Notes under the pieces: generated by a model | The model's input: only the letters and a program-made list of their open reading frames with translations | Database searches by the model: none | What the model was told of the DNA's origin: nothing | Assembly (NCBI RefSeq): GCF_945957355.1 | Contig: NZ_CAMFKM010000014.1 | Span: forward strand, 100,391-164,390 | Reading direction: 5' to 3' | Origin: an uncultured Reyranella sp. | GTDB lineage: Bacteria; Pseudomonadota; Alphaproteobacteria; Reyranellales; Reyranellaceae | Length of the DNA: 64,000 bases | Shown here: in pieces, positions 45,504 through 54,861 of the stretch | How the letters are laid out: each line of letters starts with the position of its first letter | Position numbering within the stretch: the stretch's first letter is position 1 | Position numbers and translations under genes: made by a program

Positions 45504-46493
45504 ATGAAGCGCAGACTGCTGATGGGCGGTATCGCCGCCTCGACTCTCGCTGCACCGTTCATTGCCCGCGCGCAGGCGCCGCTGACGCTGAACGGCGCCG
45601 TGCAATTCAACGACGACCACGCCTTCAACAAGACCCTCCTCAAGTTCGAGGAGCTGGTGAAGAAGTATTACGGCAAGCCGATCAACTTCGTACTCCATCG
45701 CAATTCATCGCTGGGCCTCGAGAAGCAGTATTTCGAGTACATGGCGCAGGGAAAGGCGGTGGACTACGCGGTCGTCTCGCCGGCCCACATGTCGACCTTC
45801 TCGAAGGCCGCGCCGTTCATCGATGCGCCGTTCCTGTTCCGGGACCTCGCGCAATGGAACAAGGTGCTCGACCTCGATCTCCTGAAGCCGGTGGCGGACG
45901 AGGTCGCGCAGAAGGCCCAGGTCATGCTGATCGGCTATGCCGGGGGCGGCGTGCGCAACATCTTCGTCAACAAGCCGGTGAGCAACCTGGCCGAGATCAA
46001 GGGCCTCAAGGTCCGCGTCCAGGGGGCGCCGATCTGGTCCAAGACCTTCGCAGCCGCCGGCATGTCGCCGACCGTCATCGCCTACAACGAGGTCTATAAC
46101 GCCATCCAGAACAACGTGATCTCGGCCGGCGAGAACGAGGCGGCCGGCGTCGAATCGATGAAGTTCTACGAAGTGGCGCCCAATCTCGCGATGACCGAGC
46201 ACGCCATCACCATCCGTCCCGTCTGCTTCTCGTCAAAGACCTTCAACTCCCTGCCCAAGGACCTGCAGGACGCGGTCGTCAAGGCCGGCAAGGAGGCCGG
46301 CGCCTACGGTCGCCAGGTCGAGAGCAGCGAGGACGAGCAGAAGCTCGTCGCGCTGGAGAAGGCCGGCAAGCTGAAGCGCATCCCGTTCAAGGACCGCGCC
46401 GAGATGAAGAAGCTGGTCGACCCGGTGATGGCCGCCTACGCCAAGGAGATCGGCGCCGATGGCATCTTCATGAAGATCGTCGCCACCAACTGA
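45504..46493 (+). CDS. TRAP transporter solute-binding protein (DctP family)
   Basis: A 329-residue periplasmic binding protein. The N-terminus MKRRLLMGGIAASTLAAPFIARA is a signal peptide (possibly Tat-type because of RR). The DctP fold follows, with IKGLKVRVQGAPIWSKTFAAAG, the conserved ligand-binding Arg and the AYNEVYNAIQNNVI motif. TRAP systems import carboxylates with a sodium or proton gradient; the ligand is unknown. GGAGGAAA (45491-45498) precedes the start. It is the first gene of a DctPQM operon. Confidence 0.93.
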   Translation: MKRRLLMGGIAASTLAAPFIARAQAPLTLNGAVQFNDDHAFNKTLLKFEELVKKYYGKPINFVLHRNSSLGLEKQYFEYMAQGKAVDYAVVSPAHMSTFSKAAPFIDAPFLFRDLAQWNKVLDLDLLKPVADEVAQKAQVMLIGYAGGGVRNIFVNKPVSNLAEIKGLKVRVQGAPIWSKTFAAAGMSPTVIAYNEVYNAIQNNVISAGENEAAGVESMKFYEVAPNLAMTEHAITIRPVCFSSKTFNSLPKDLQDAVVKAGKEAGAYGRQVESSEDEQKLVALEKAGKLKRIPFKDRAEMKKLVDPVMAAYAKEIGADGIFMKIVATN

Positions 46494-46500
46494 GCCGTAC

Positions 46501-46533
46501 GCGCAGCGGGGCTCGCCGCTCCGCTGCGCCTTT
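46501..46533 (+). terminator. Intercistronic hairpin between dctP- and dctQ-like genes
   Basis: GCGCAGCGG (46501-46509) and CCGCTGCGC (46521-46529) form a perfect 9-bp stem with an 11-nt loop, followed only by CTTT. It lies 8 bp after the DctP stop. A partial terminator or mRNA stabiliser here would raise the binding protein over the membrane subunits, a common need in TRAP operons. Confidence 0.5.
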
Positions 46534-46578
46534 CTCCCGGTGCGAAACCGGGCGTGCGTTTTTCCGAACGGTTTCCGA

Positions 46579-47091
46579 ATGAACTCTCCTGCCTCGACGC
46601 CCGGCCTCTGGCGCCGGTTCACGGCCGCCTATGCCAAATTCCTGACCGGCCTCCTCGCCCTCTCCGTCGCCGTCATCATCATCCCCGTCACCCTGCAGAT
46701 GATCTCGCGCTACACCGCGCTGATCCCGGCCTATATCTGGACCGAGGAGATGGCGCGCTTCCTGTTCATCTGGATGATCATGATCGGCGCCATGATCGGC
46801 GTGCGCGAAGCCTCGCACTTCGAAGTCGACGTGTGGCCGACCCTGCCCCGCCGCGGCGAGGCCGCCGTGCGCATCGTGGCCCGTCTCGGCATCCTGGCCT
46901 TCGCGATGGTGTTCCTGATCGGCGGCATCGAGTTCACGCGCTTCGCCTGGTATCGCACCTCCGAGCTGGCAGACCTGCCGCTCTGGATGATCCACATCGC
47001 CTGGCCCGTCGCGGCCGTCACCTGGATCGTCTTCCTCGGCGAGCAGTTCTACGACGAAACGCGCATCCTGTTCGGCAGGAGCGCGACATGA
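46579..47091 (+). CDS. TRAP transporter small membrane subunit (DctQ family)
   Basis: A 170-residue inner-membrane protein with four helices (e.g. FLTGLLALSVAVIIIPVTLQ; AYIWTEEMARFLFIWMIMIG with the DctQ signature). It joins the large subunit DctM to form the transport domain. The ATG at 46579 matches family N-termini; the frame opens at 46540. It overlaps the DctM start as ATGA. Confidence 0.93.
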   Translation: MNSPASTPGLWRRFTAAYAKFLTGLLALSVAVIIIPVTLQMISRYTALIPAYIWTEEMARFLFIWMIMIGAMIGVREASHFEVDVWPTLPRRGEAAVRIVARLGILAFAMVFLIGGIEFTRFAWYRTSELADLPLWMIHIAWPVAAVTWIVFLGEQFYDETRILFGRSAT

Positions 47092-48407
47092 CCGGCGCGC
47101 TCTTCTCGGCCGGAGAAGCGGCCTCGATCCTGTTCGGCTGCTTCTTCGTGCTGCTGGTGCTGCGTGTGCCGGTGGCCTTTGCGCTCGGCCTCGCGTGCCT
47201 GCCGCTCTTCTATCTCGAGCCGCGGCTCGGGACGATGATGCTCGCGCAGGAAACCTTCAATGCCTACAACTCCTTCATCCTGCTGGCCGTGCCGTTCTTC
47301 CTGCTGACGGCCAACCTGATGAGCGTCGGCGGCATCACCGACCGGCTGGTGGCGCTGTCGCGCGCCATCGTCGGCAGCTTCCCCGGCTCGCTGGCCCAGA
47401 TCAACGTCGTGCTCTCGGTCTTCTTCGCCGGCATCTCCGGCTCCTCGACGGCCGACGCGGCCAGCCAGAGCAAGATCTTCATCGATGCCCAGACCAAGGA
47501 GGGTTACGACCTCTCCTTCTCGGTCGCCATCACCGCGGTGTCCGCCGTGCTGGCGGTGGTCATTCCGCCCTCGATCCTCATGATCGTGTGGGGTGGCCTG
47601 ATTTCGACCTCGATCGGCGCACTCTATCTCGCGGGCGTCGTGCCCGGCCTGCTGATCGCCGGCGCCCAGATGGCCACGGTGCACGTCTATGCCGTCAAAC
47701 GCGGCTATCCGACCTATCCGCGCGGGACGTTCCGCCAGCTCCTTCGCTCGATCTGGGTCTCGATCCCGGCCTTGATGACACCGGTCATCATCGTCGGCGG
47801 CATCCTGGCGGGCTGGTTCACGGCGACCGAGTCGGCCTGCGTGGCCGTGCTCTACTCGGCCGTGCTGTCGATCGTGGTCTATCGCGAGATGGGGCCGAAG
47901 GAGCTCTACAGGGCGCTGGTCGATACGGGCAAGCTCGCCTCCGTGGCGCTGTTCTGCATCGGCACCGCCTCGGCCTTCGGCTGGCTGCTGGCCTACTACA
48001 GGATCCCGCAGGAGCTGCTGGCCAATGTCACGACCTGGGGCATGGGCCCGATCGGCGTCGGCTTCTTCATCGCCTTCGTGTTCCTGGTGGTGGGCTGCTT
48101 CCTCGACGCCATCCCGGCGATCATCATCGTCGGCACGGTGCTGGAGCCGCTGGCTAAGTCGGTCTCGATGGACCCGGTCCACTTCGCCATCGTCTCGATC
48201 GTGGCCCTGGCGTTCGGGCTGGTGACACCGCCCTACGGCCTCTGCCTGATGATCTCCTGCGCCGTCGCAGGCGTCCCCTTGCGCTTCGCGCTGAGGGACA
48301 CGCTGATCATGCTGGTGCCGATGGTCGTCGTGCTGGCGGCGATGATCGTCTGGCCCGACATCGCCCTCTTCCTGCCCCGCCTCATCGCGCCGGAGCTGCT
48401 GAAGTAG
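47088..48407 (+). CDS. TRAP transporter large membrane subunit (DctM family)
   Basis: A 439-residue inner-membrane protein with about 12-13 helices. DctM marks include FFAGISGSSTADAASQSKI and TAVSAVLAVVIPPSILMIVW, and VTPPYGLCLMISCAVAG near the end. It forms the translocation path with DctQ and receives ligand from DctP. The true start is the ATG at 47088 that overlaps the DctQ stop. Convergent with the hydrolase gene. Confidence 0.95.
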   Translation: MTGALFSAGEAASILFGCFFVLLVLRVPVAFALGLACLPLFYLEPRLGTMMLAQETFNAYNSFILLAVPFFLLTANLMSVGGITDRLVALSRAIVGSFPGSLAQINVVLSVFFAGISGSSTADAASQSKIFIDAQTKEGYDLSFSVAITAVSAVLAVVIPPSILMIVWGGLISTSIGALYLAGVVPGLLIAGAQMATVHVYAVKRGYPTYPRGTFRQLLRSIWVSIPALMTPVIIVGGILAGWFTATESACVAVLYSAVLSIVVYREMGPKELYRALVDTGKLASVALFCIGTASAFGWLLAYYRIPQELLANVTTWGMGPIGVGFFIAFVFLVVGCFLDAIPAIIIVGTVLEPLAKSVSMDPVHFAIVSIVALAFGLVTPPYGLCLMISCAVAGVPLRFALRDTLIMLVPMVVVLAAMIVWPDIALFLPRLIAPELLK

Positions 48408-48416
48408 TCGGGTGCC

Positions 48417-49940
48417 CTACGGCATGTTGCGCACGCGGTCCCAGGCGGCGGTGAAGTTCGGTGCCTTGTCGGGACGGCAGGGCAGCGCGCGCTTGGGGTT
48501 GGGATCCTCTATGAAGGCATCGCGCAGGCGGGCGGCGCAGGCATCCTGCACCACGACACCGTGGCCCTGCGCCCGGAAGACGACGTTGCGCGAGGCGGAC
48601 AAGGTCTTCGCGGCTTCTCGCGCCCAGGCCGGCGGCGTCAGCCAGTCGTAGCCGCCGCTCAGCAGCAGGGTCGGCACCTCCGACTTGACCGGCTGACGTT
48701 CCGCGGCCGGCGCAGGCATGACCCGCCACACCGGACAGAAGGTCGGCGACTTGCTCGACTTGGCGTTCAGCCCGTAGACCCCGTTGCCTTCGATCGCCTT
48801 GCGCCGGGCCGTCCGGTCGACCATCGGCCAGGTCTCTCGGCATTCGACGCTGTTGTAGAGCCCGTCGAACTGCTGGGCGTTCTGTTCGAGCAGCCCGCCG
48901 TCGTTGGTCTCGAGATCCTCGGCGTAGAGCTTGAGCAGCCGCAGGTCGCCGCGCTGCGCCGCCGCCACCGTCTCGGGGATGGCGGCGACCTCGCCCTCGC
49001 GCATCATGTTGAGCAACACCATCATCAGCTGGGTGCCATCGAGCTGCACCGGATGCGGACCGTCCTCCAGCGTGAGCGCGAGTTCGATCGGCGTGCGCTC
49101 CGCCGCCTCGATCAGGCCCTCGAGGGTCGCACGCAGCGCCGGATGGCGTTCGCGGCACACGGCATCGGCGGCGCAGTCGGCGTAAAGCTGCTCGAAGGCG
49201 CGGCGGATGATCGTCGGCTCGTTCTGCTCGCCGTTGACCTGGGGCGGGTAGACGCCGTCGAGCACGGCGGCACGCACCAGGTCGGGATGCCGGCGCATCA
49301 CCTCGAGCGCCCAGCGCGTGCCATAGGACACGCCGTAGATGTTGACCTTGCTCTGGCCCAGCGCCGCCGCGAGGTCGGCCACGTCGTCGGCCAACGCAGG
49401 CGTCGTGTACATGCCGAGGTCGATCTTGCGGCGATCGAGTCCGGCCCGGCAGCGCGACAGGATCTCGCGCTCCTGTTGCTCGGTCACGGCGCGGCGGCGG
49501 GCCCTGGCCGGATCCGAGGTGCGCGTGTCGAAGCAGTCGAGATTGGGGTTCGAGCCCCCGGCGCCGCGCTGGCTCAGGATGACGACGTCGCGGCGACGGC
49601 GGATGGCGGCGGTCTCGTTCCACCAGTCGCCCTCGCTGAGCGCATCCGCCCCCGGCGTCGAGGCGACCAGCGGAGCGTCGCCGGGGCCGCCCGAGAGGTA
49701 GATCATCGGCTCGACGCCGGCGGTGCGCTTGGCCTTGAGGATCGCCACCTTCAATTTGATCTCGCGGCCCTGCGGCTGCTCGCGATTCTCCAGCACCGTC
49801 AGGACGTAGCACTCGACCCGGTCGCCGCGTGGCGGCTTGAAGGTGCAGCGCTCGCGCTCCAGCCGCGGCGCCGCTTGGGCGCTTCCTGCCAAAGCCACCA
49901 GGAATGCTGCCAAGCCGTACAGGAACCGCAGTCGCGCCAT
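48417..49940 (-). CDS. Secreted alpha/beta hydrolase (TAP-like / proline iminopeptidase-type)
   Basis: About 507 residues. The start at 49940 gives a Sec signal peptide (MARLRFLYGLAAFLVALAGS, then AQA). The hydrolase core has YLSGGPGDAPL (oxyanion), the nucleophile elbow GVSYGTRWALE, and the C-terminal TAP-like segment LLLSGGYDWLTPP with a late His in AQGHGVVVQDAC. It probably cleaves peptides or esters in the periplasm. Starts at 49958 or 49976 are also possible. Divergent from the MFS gene. Confidence 0.88.
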   Translation of the reverse strand: MARLRFLYGLAAFLVALAGSAQAAPRLERERCTFKPPRGDRVECYVLTVLENREQPQGREIKLKVAILKAKRTAGVEPMIYLSGGPGDAPLVASTPGADALSEGDWWNETAAIRRRRDVVILSQRGAGGSNPNLDCFDTRTSDPARARRRAVTEQQEREILSRCRAGLDRRKIDLGMYTTPALADDVADLAAALGQSKVNIYGVSYGTRWALEVMRRHPDLVRAAVLDGVYPPQVNGEQNEPTIIRRAFEQLYADCAADAVCRERHPALRATLEGLIEAAERTPIELALTLEDGPHPVQLDGTQLMMVLLNMMREGEVAAIPETVAAAQRGDLRLLKLYAEDLETNDGGLLEQNAQQFDGLYNSVECRETWPMVDRTARRKAIEGNGVYGLNAKSSKSPTFCPVWRVMPAPAAERQPVKSEVPTLLLSGGYDWLTPPAWAREAAKTLSASRNVVFRAQGHGVVVQDACAARLRDAFIEDPNPKRALPCRPDKAPNFTAAWDRVRNMP

Positions 49941-50047
49941 GGATATCTTCTGCCACATCGGAGCTTGTGACGGCATGAAGTAATTCTATGGAAACCGTAA
50001 GGCAGGACATCTTGCCAGTCAGGGCATGCCGCCTCAGGTTGCGGCCC

Positions 50048-51295
50048 ATGACCCAACGCTCCTATTGGACCGCCGTCTGGTGCGGTTTCCTCGTCCTTAC
50101 CATCGGCCTCGGCGTCCGCCAGAGCTTCGGCATCTTCCTGAAGCCGATCTCCGCCGAACTCCATGTCGGCCGTGAACTCTTCTCCTTCGGCACCGCGCTC
50201 TCGATGTTGCTGATGGGCGTCATCGCGCCCTTCTCCGGCCGCCTCGCCGACCGGTTCGGCTCCGCACCGACCATCGCGGGTGGCGGCGCTCTCTACGTCG
50301 TGGGCATGATCGTCACCGCCACGATGCATGACGGGTTCATGCTGATCCTGGGCAACGTGCTGGTGGGCGCCGGCCTCTCCGCGGCGACCTTCGGGCCGGT
50401 GCTGGGCGTGATCCTGCGCGTGGCCCCGCCCGCCAAGCAGGCGCTGGCAGTCGGCATCTGTTCGGCCGGCGGCTCGTTCGGCCAGTTCTTCATCGTGCCG
50501 CTGGCGGCCGTGCTGCAGAACTATTTCGGTGACTGGCGGCCGACCATGTGGGCGCTGACGGCGCTGGCCGTGCTGATCATGGTGCTGCCGATCGGCCTCA
50601 ACGACCGCAAGGAGATCGCAGCCTCCAGGAAGGCAGGCGGCGGCAGCCAGACCACCGGCGAGGCGCTCGCCGAGGCCTTCGCGCAGCGCAGCTACGTGCT
50701 GCTGGTGGTCGGCTATTTCGTCTGCGGCTTCCACGTCGCCTTCGTCGGTGGCCACCTGCCGGCCTACATCTCCGACAAGGGCATCGGCCTGTCGCTGTTC
50801 GGCATCAACCTCTCGCCGGCCGAACTCGGCGGCTGGGCGATCGGCATGGTCGGTCTCTTCAACATCGCCGGCGCCATCCTGTGGAGTTCGATGGGCAACC
50901 GGTTCAAGCGCAAGAACCTCCTGTCGACGCTCTACCTGCTGCGCTCGCTGGTCTTCCTGGGCTTCGTGCTGGCCCCGCTCTCGGCAGCCTCGGTGCTGAC
51001 CTTTGCGGCAGCACTTGGCTTCCTGTGGCTGGGCACCGTGCCCCTCACCACCTCGCTGGTCGGCTACATCTTCGGTCCGGTGCACGTCACCATGCTGAAC
51101 GGCTTCGTCTTCATGGGACACCAGATCGGCAGCTTCTTCGGTGGCTGGGGCGGCGGGCGGCTGTTCGACCTGCAGGGCAACTACGACATGATGTGGTGGA
51201 TCTCGATCGTGCTCGGCCTCGTCTCGGCGGCGCTGCACTACCCGATCGTCGAGGAGCGGCTGGTCCGCCCGGCGGCGATCCCGCAGCCGGCATGA
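50048..51295 (+). CDS. MFS transporter (OFA-like)
   Basis: A 415-residue inner-membrane protein with 12 helices. GVRQSFGIFLKPISAEL in helix 1 and the FGPVLGVILRVAPPAKQALA segment recall monocarboxylate/oxalate-formate type MFS carriers. The substrate is unknown. ATG 50048 is the best start; the frame opens at 49988. Its stop overlaps the ATG of a 49-residue membrane protein, suggesting coupled translation. Confidence 0.9.
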   Translation: MTQRSYWTAVWCGFLVLTIGLGVRQSFGIFLKPISAELHVGRELFSFGTALSMLLMGVIAPFSGRLADRFGSAPTIAGGGALYVVGMIVTATMHDGFMLILGNVLVGAGLSAATFGPVLGVILRVAPPAKQALAVGICSAGGSFGQFFIVPLAAVLQNYFGDWRPTMWALTALAVLIMVLPIGLNDRKEIAASRKAGGGSQTTGEALAEAFAQRSYVLLVVGYFVCGFHVAFVGGHLPAYISDKGIGLSLFGINLSPAELGGWAIGMVGLFNIAGAILWSSMGNRFKRKNLLSTLYLLRSLVFLGFVLAPLSAASVLTFAAALGFLWLGTVPLTTSLVGYIFGPVHVTMLNGFVFMGHQIGSFFGGWGGGRLFDLQGNYDMMWWISIVLGLVSAALHYPIVEERLVRPAAIPQPA

Positions 51296-51441
51296 TGGCG
51301 GGCACGACGATGGGCTGGCGTCCCGTCCTGCTGTGGGGACTGGCCAGCCTGGTGGTGGCCGCGACGATCGTGTCGTTCATCCTGTGGGGCCTGAACGGCC
51401 CCGCCTACCTCGTCGACCTGATCGCGGCCTATTGCCTTTAG
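51292..51441 (+). CDS. Small single-helix membrane protein coupled to the MFS gene
   Basis: A 49-residue protein with one strong transmembrane helix (VLLWGLASLVVAATIVSFIL). ATG at 51292 overlaps the MFS stop (ATGATGG); ATG 51295 is an alternative. No family is recognised. The coupling suggests a small accessory subunit of the transporter, as known for AcrZ or KdpF-type proteins; that is inference. Confidence 0.6.
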   Translation: MMAGTTMGWRPVLLWGLASLVVAATIVSFILWGLNGPAYLVDLIAAYCL

Positions 51442-51574
51442 AGTCTTTTCGGCAACGCTTGGCGCCTTCAATGGCTCCAGAAAGCAACATTGTTGCGCCA
51501 CGCCCTGCATTCAGGCGGGTGCGACATCGGCTTCGTTTGTTTCGTTTAGTTCGGTTGTTTCGTTTACGCGCCGC

Positions 51575-51622
51575 AAAAACACCATCGGAGCGCGCAACGC
51601 CAGTAGCCGCGCTCCGATGGTG
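51575..51622 (-). terminator. Rho-independent terminator of hslVU
   Basis: CACCATCGGAGCGCG (51580-51594) and CGCGCTCCGATGGTG (51608-51622) form a perfect 15-bp stem with a 13-nt loop. On the minus strand it is followed by TTTTT. It lies 9 bp after the hslU stop. Confidence 0.93.
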
Positions 51623-51630
51623 AAGCCCGC

Positions 51631-52950
51631 CTACAGCACGAACTTCGAGAGGTCGGCGTTCTTCGCCAGTTCGCTGACATGCGCGCGGACGTAGGCGGCG
51701 TCGATTTCCATCTTCGTGTTGGGCTTGTCGGAGGCGGTGAAGCTGATCTCCTCCAGCAGCTTCTCCATCACCGTGTGCAGCCGGCGGGCGCCGATATTCT
51801 CGACCGTCTCGTTGATGTCGGCCGACAGCCGTGCCAGCTCGTCGATCGCATCCGACGTGAAGTCGAGCTCGACCTTCTCGGTCGCCATCAGCGCCTTGTA
51901 CTGCTTGACCAGGCTGGCCTCGGGCTCGGTCAGGATGCGGCGGAAATCCTCCTGGCTGAGCGAGGCCAGGCTGACGCGGATCGGCAGGCGGCCCTGCAGC
52001 TCCGGCAGCATGTCCGAGGGCTTGGCGAGATGGAAGGCGCCGGAGCAGATGAACAGGACATGGTCGGTCTTCACCGGGCCGTGCTTGGTGTTCACCGTCG
52101 TGCCCTCGATCAGCGGCAGCAGGTCGCGCTGCACGCCCTCGCGGCTCACGTCGCCGCCGCCGCGGTATTCGCTGCGCGCCGTGATCTTGTCGATCTCGTC
52201 GATGAAGACGATGCCATTCTGCTCGACCATCTCGCGCGCCTCGCGCACGACCCTCTCCTGGTCGAGGAGCTTGTCGCTCTCCTCGCGCATCAGGGTCTGG
52301 TGGCTCTCGGCCACGGTCATCTTGCGCTTCTTGGTGCGCCCGCCGAACGCCTTGCCCAGCATGTCGCCGATATTGATCATGCCGACCGAGGCGCCCGGCT
52401 GGCCCGGGACCTCGAACTGCATGGGCCCGCCGGTATCGGCTACCTCGATCTCGATCTCGCGATCGTCGAGCTCGCCGGCGCGCAGCTTGTGGCGGAAGCG
52501 CAGCTTCGTCTCCTCGCTGGCACTGGCGCCGCACAGCGCGTCGATCACGCGGTCCTCGGCGGCCAGCTCGGCCTTGGCCTTCACGTCCTTGCGCAGGCTC
52601 TCGCGCGCCATCTCGATGGCCGCCTCCATCAGGTCGCGCGCGATCTGCTCGACGTCGCGGCCGACATAGCCGACCTCGGTGAACTTGGTCGCCTCGACCT
52701 TGAGGAACGGCGCGTTGGTGAGCTTGGCCAGGCGGCGCGCGATCTCCGTCTTACCGACGCCGGTCGGACCGATCATCAGGATGTTCTTGGGCAGCACCTC
52801 GTCGCGCAGCGAATCGGAAAGCTGCAGGCGGCGCCAGCGGTTGCGCAGCGCAATGGCGACGGCGCGCTTGGCCTCCTGCTGACCGACGATGTGCTTGTCG
52901 AGTTCGGAGACGATTTCGCGCGGGGAAAAGTCGTTGCTCATGGGGCTCAT
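51631..52950 (-). CDS. hslU: ATP-dependent protease ATPase subunit HslU
   Basis: A 439-residue AAA+ unfoldase that feeds substrates to HslV. The Walker A is GPTGVGKTEIARRLA and the Walker B is GIVFIDEIDKI. The start region SPREIVSELDKHIVGQQEAK and the C-terminal NADLSKFVL (which inserts into HslV) are typical. Start 52950 or 52941 (MSND). It follows hslV by 10 bp in the same operon. Confidence 0.97.
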   Translation of the reverse strand: MSPMSNDFSPREIVSELDKHIVGQQEAKRAVAIALRNRWRRLQLSDSLRDEVLPKNILMIGPTGVGKTEIARRLAKLTNAPFLKVEATKFTEVGYVGRDVEQIARDLMEAAIEMARESLRKDVKAKAELAAEDRVIDALCGASASEETKLRFRHKLRAGELDDREIEIEVADTGGPMQFEVPGQPGASVGMINIGDMLGKAFGGRTKKRKMTVAESHQTLMREESDKLLDQERVVREAREMVEQNGIVFIDEIDKITARSEYRGGGDVSREGVQRDLLPLIEGTTVNTKHGPVKTDHVLFICSGAFHLAKPSDMLPELQGRLPIRVSLASLSQEDFRRILTEPEASLVKQYKALMATEKVELDFTSDAIDELARLSADINETVENIGARRLHTVMEKLLEEISFTASDKPNTKMEIDAAYVRAHVSELAKNADLSKFVL

Positions 52951-52960
52951 TGGGGGGATG

Positions 52961-53524
52961 TCAGAGCTTCTCGATGACGATGTTGTGGTTGGTGTAGACG
53001 CAGATGTCGGCGGCGATCTTCATCGACTTGCGGGCGATCGCCTCGGCGTCGAGCCCGTCCACGTCGATGAGGGCCCGCGCGGCGGAGAGCGCGTAGTTGC
53101 CACCCGAGCCGATGGCGATGATGCCGCCCTCCGGCTCCAGCACGTCGCCGGTTCCGGACAGCAGCAGCGACACGTCCTTGTCGGCCACCGCCATCAGCGC
53201 CTCGAGCTTCCGCAGGTAGCGGTCGGTGCGCCAGTCCTTGGCGAGCTCGATCGCGGCGCGCAGGAGCTGCCCGGGATGGCGCTCCAGCTTGGCTTCGAGC
53301 CGTTCGAACAGCGTGAAGGCGTCGGCCGTGGCGCCGGCGAAGCCCGCGATGATCTGGCCGTTGCCGATGCGGCGGACCTTCTTGGCGTTGCCCTTGACGA
53401 TGGTCTGGCCCATCGACACCTGGCCGTCGCCGGCCATCACGACCTGGCCGTCCTTGCGAACCGAGAGGATGGTCGTGGCATGCCAGCCGGGACCGGAGGA
53501 ACTGTCTGATTGTGCGGAAGACAT
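52961..53524 (-). CDS. hslV: ATP-dependent protease proteolytic subunit HslV
   Basis: About 187 residues. The catalytic N-terminal threonine after processing is Thr17 in WHATTILSVRK, and GDGQVSMGQTIVK, AGFAGATADAFTLFE and the Gly-rich GSGGNYALSAARAL are conserved. It forms the two stacked hexamers of the HslUV protease. The 16-residue pro-segment is longer than in E. coli but usual in alphaproteobacteria. Start 53524 is preferred over 53545. Confidence 0.97.
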   Translation of the reverse strand: MSSAQSDSSSGPGWHATTILSVRKDGQVVMAGDGQVSMGQTIVKGNAKKVRRIGNGQIIAGFAGATADAFTLFERLEAKLERHPGQLLRAAIELAKDWRTDRYLRKLEALMAVADKDVSLLLSGTGDVLEPEGGIIAIGSGGNYALSAARALIDVDGLDAEAIARKSMKIAADICVYTNHNIVIEKL

Positions 53525-53601
53525 GCGCCCTAAATAGGGATTCACAGCAACAAATCAATCGCCGCCTCGGGCTCGCGCAGGTGTCGTGCTAACGTCGCCG
53601 C

Positions 53602-54861
53602 ATGAGTGAAACAGCCCAGAGCGACCCCGTCATCGTCATCGGCGCCGGAATCGTCGGCGCCGCCACCGCCCGCGCCCTGCAGCGCAACGGCCACAGCGTC
53701 ACCCTTCTCGACAGCGCCGAGCCGGGCAACGCGACCTCGTTCGGCAATGCGGGCTTCCTGTCCGTGGACAGCCTGATCCCGCTGGCGCGGCCGGCCACCC
53801 TGAAGAAGGTGCCGCAGATGCTGATGGACCGGAACGGTCCGCTCACGCTGCATCCGCCCAGCCTGCCCTGGCTTCTGCCCTGGATGGCGCGCTTCGCGCT
53901 GGCGGCGATGAGCCCGTCCGAAGTCCAGAAGGGCAAGGTCATGTTCAGGTCGCTGATGCTCGAGGCCGATATCGCCTGGAAGGCCGAGATCCAGGCCTCA
54001 GGCCTCGGCGAGCTGTTCCGCACGCGCGGCGCGCTCTACGTCTACGAGAGCGAGGCCTCGTTCCAGGGCACCGACGAGATGCGCGGCCTGCAGTCGGGCA
54101 AGGGCACGGAATTCGAGATCGTCGACGGCAACCGGGCGCGCGAGCTGGCGCCGGGCCTCAGCCCGACCATCGTGCGCGGCATCCACTATCCGAACGGCAC
54201 GCACACGATCGATCCGCACAAGGTCGTCGCGACCCTGGTCGAGCGATTCAGCGCCGAGGGCGGCATGGTCGTGCGCGGCCGCGTGCGCGGCTTCCGGCGC
54301 GACGGCAACCGGGTCACCGCCGTGCAGCTCACCGATTCCGAGCTGCCCGCCGGCGCCGTAATGATCTCGGCCGGCCGCGCCTCCGGCGAACTGACGCGCC
54401 TGCTCGGCTTCAACGCCCCTCTCGTCGCCGAGCGCGGCTATCACGTGATGGTCGCGCCCGACAACGTGCGCTTCGACCTGCCGGTCAGCCCGCCCGACCG
54501 CGGCCTCTTCTTCACGCCGATGACCGAGGGCCTGCGCATCGCTGGCACGGTCGAGCTGGCAGCACCGCACCAGCCGCCGTCCTGGCATCGCGCCGATCTC
54601 CTGAAGAAGCACCTCAAGGACATCTTCCCCGGCGTCGGCGGCGTCGAGCAGAGCCGCTGGATCGGCGAGCGACCGACCTTGCCCGACTATCGTCCCGCCA
54701 TCGGCCGCGCGCCGCGTCTCGCCAACGTCTATTGCGGCTACGGCCACCAGCATCTCGGTCTGACCCTCGCCACGGCGACGGGCCGGCTGATTGCGCGCCT
54801 GATGGAAGGCGAGCAACTGCCCAGCGCTCTTCAGGGCTGCGATCCCGGCCGCTTCGGATGA
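53602..54861 (+). CDS. FAD-dependent D-amino acid dehydrogenase-like oxidoreductase (DadA-type)
   Basis: A 419-residue flavoprotein of the DAO family. The FAD-binding start VIVIGAGIVGAATARALQRN is near residues 10-29, and the C-terminal RPTLPDYRPAIGRAP and YCGYGHQHLGLTLA are typical of DadA. It probably oxidises a D-amino acid or another amine to the oxo-acid with electrons passed to the respiratory chain. Other DAO-family substrates are possible. The GFA protein gene overlaps its stop (ATGA), so they are coupled. Confidence 0.9.
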   Translation: MSETAQSDPVIVIGAGIVGAATARALQRNGHSVTLLDSAEPGNATSFGNAGFLSVDSLIPLARPATLKKVPQMLMDRNGPLTLHPPSLPWLLPWMARFALAAMSPSEVQKGKVMFRSLMLEADIAWKAEIQASGLGELFRTRGALYVYESEASFQGTDEMRGLQSGKGTEFEIVDGNRARELAPGLSPTIVRGIHYPNGTHTIDPHKVVATLVERFSAEGGMVVRGRVRGFRRDGNRVTAVQLTDSELPAGAVMISAGRASGELTRLLGFNAPLVAERGYHVMVAPDNVRFDLPVSPPDRGLFFTPMTEGLRIAGTVELAAPHQPPSWHRADLLKKHLKDIFPGVGGVEQSRWIGERPTLPDYRPAIGRAPRLANVYCGYGHQHLGLTLATATGRLIARLMEGEQLPSALQGCDPGRFG

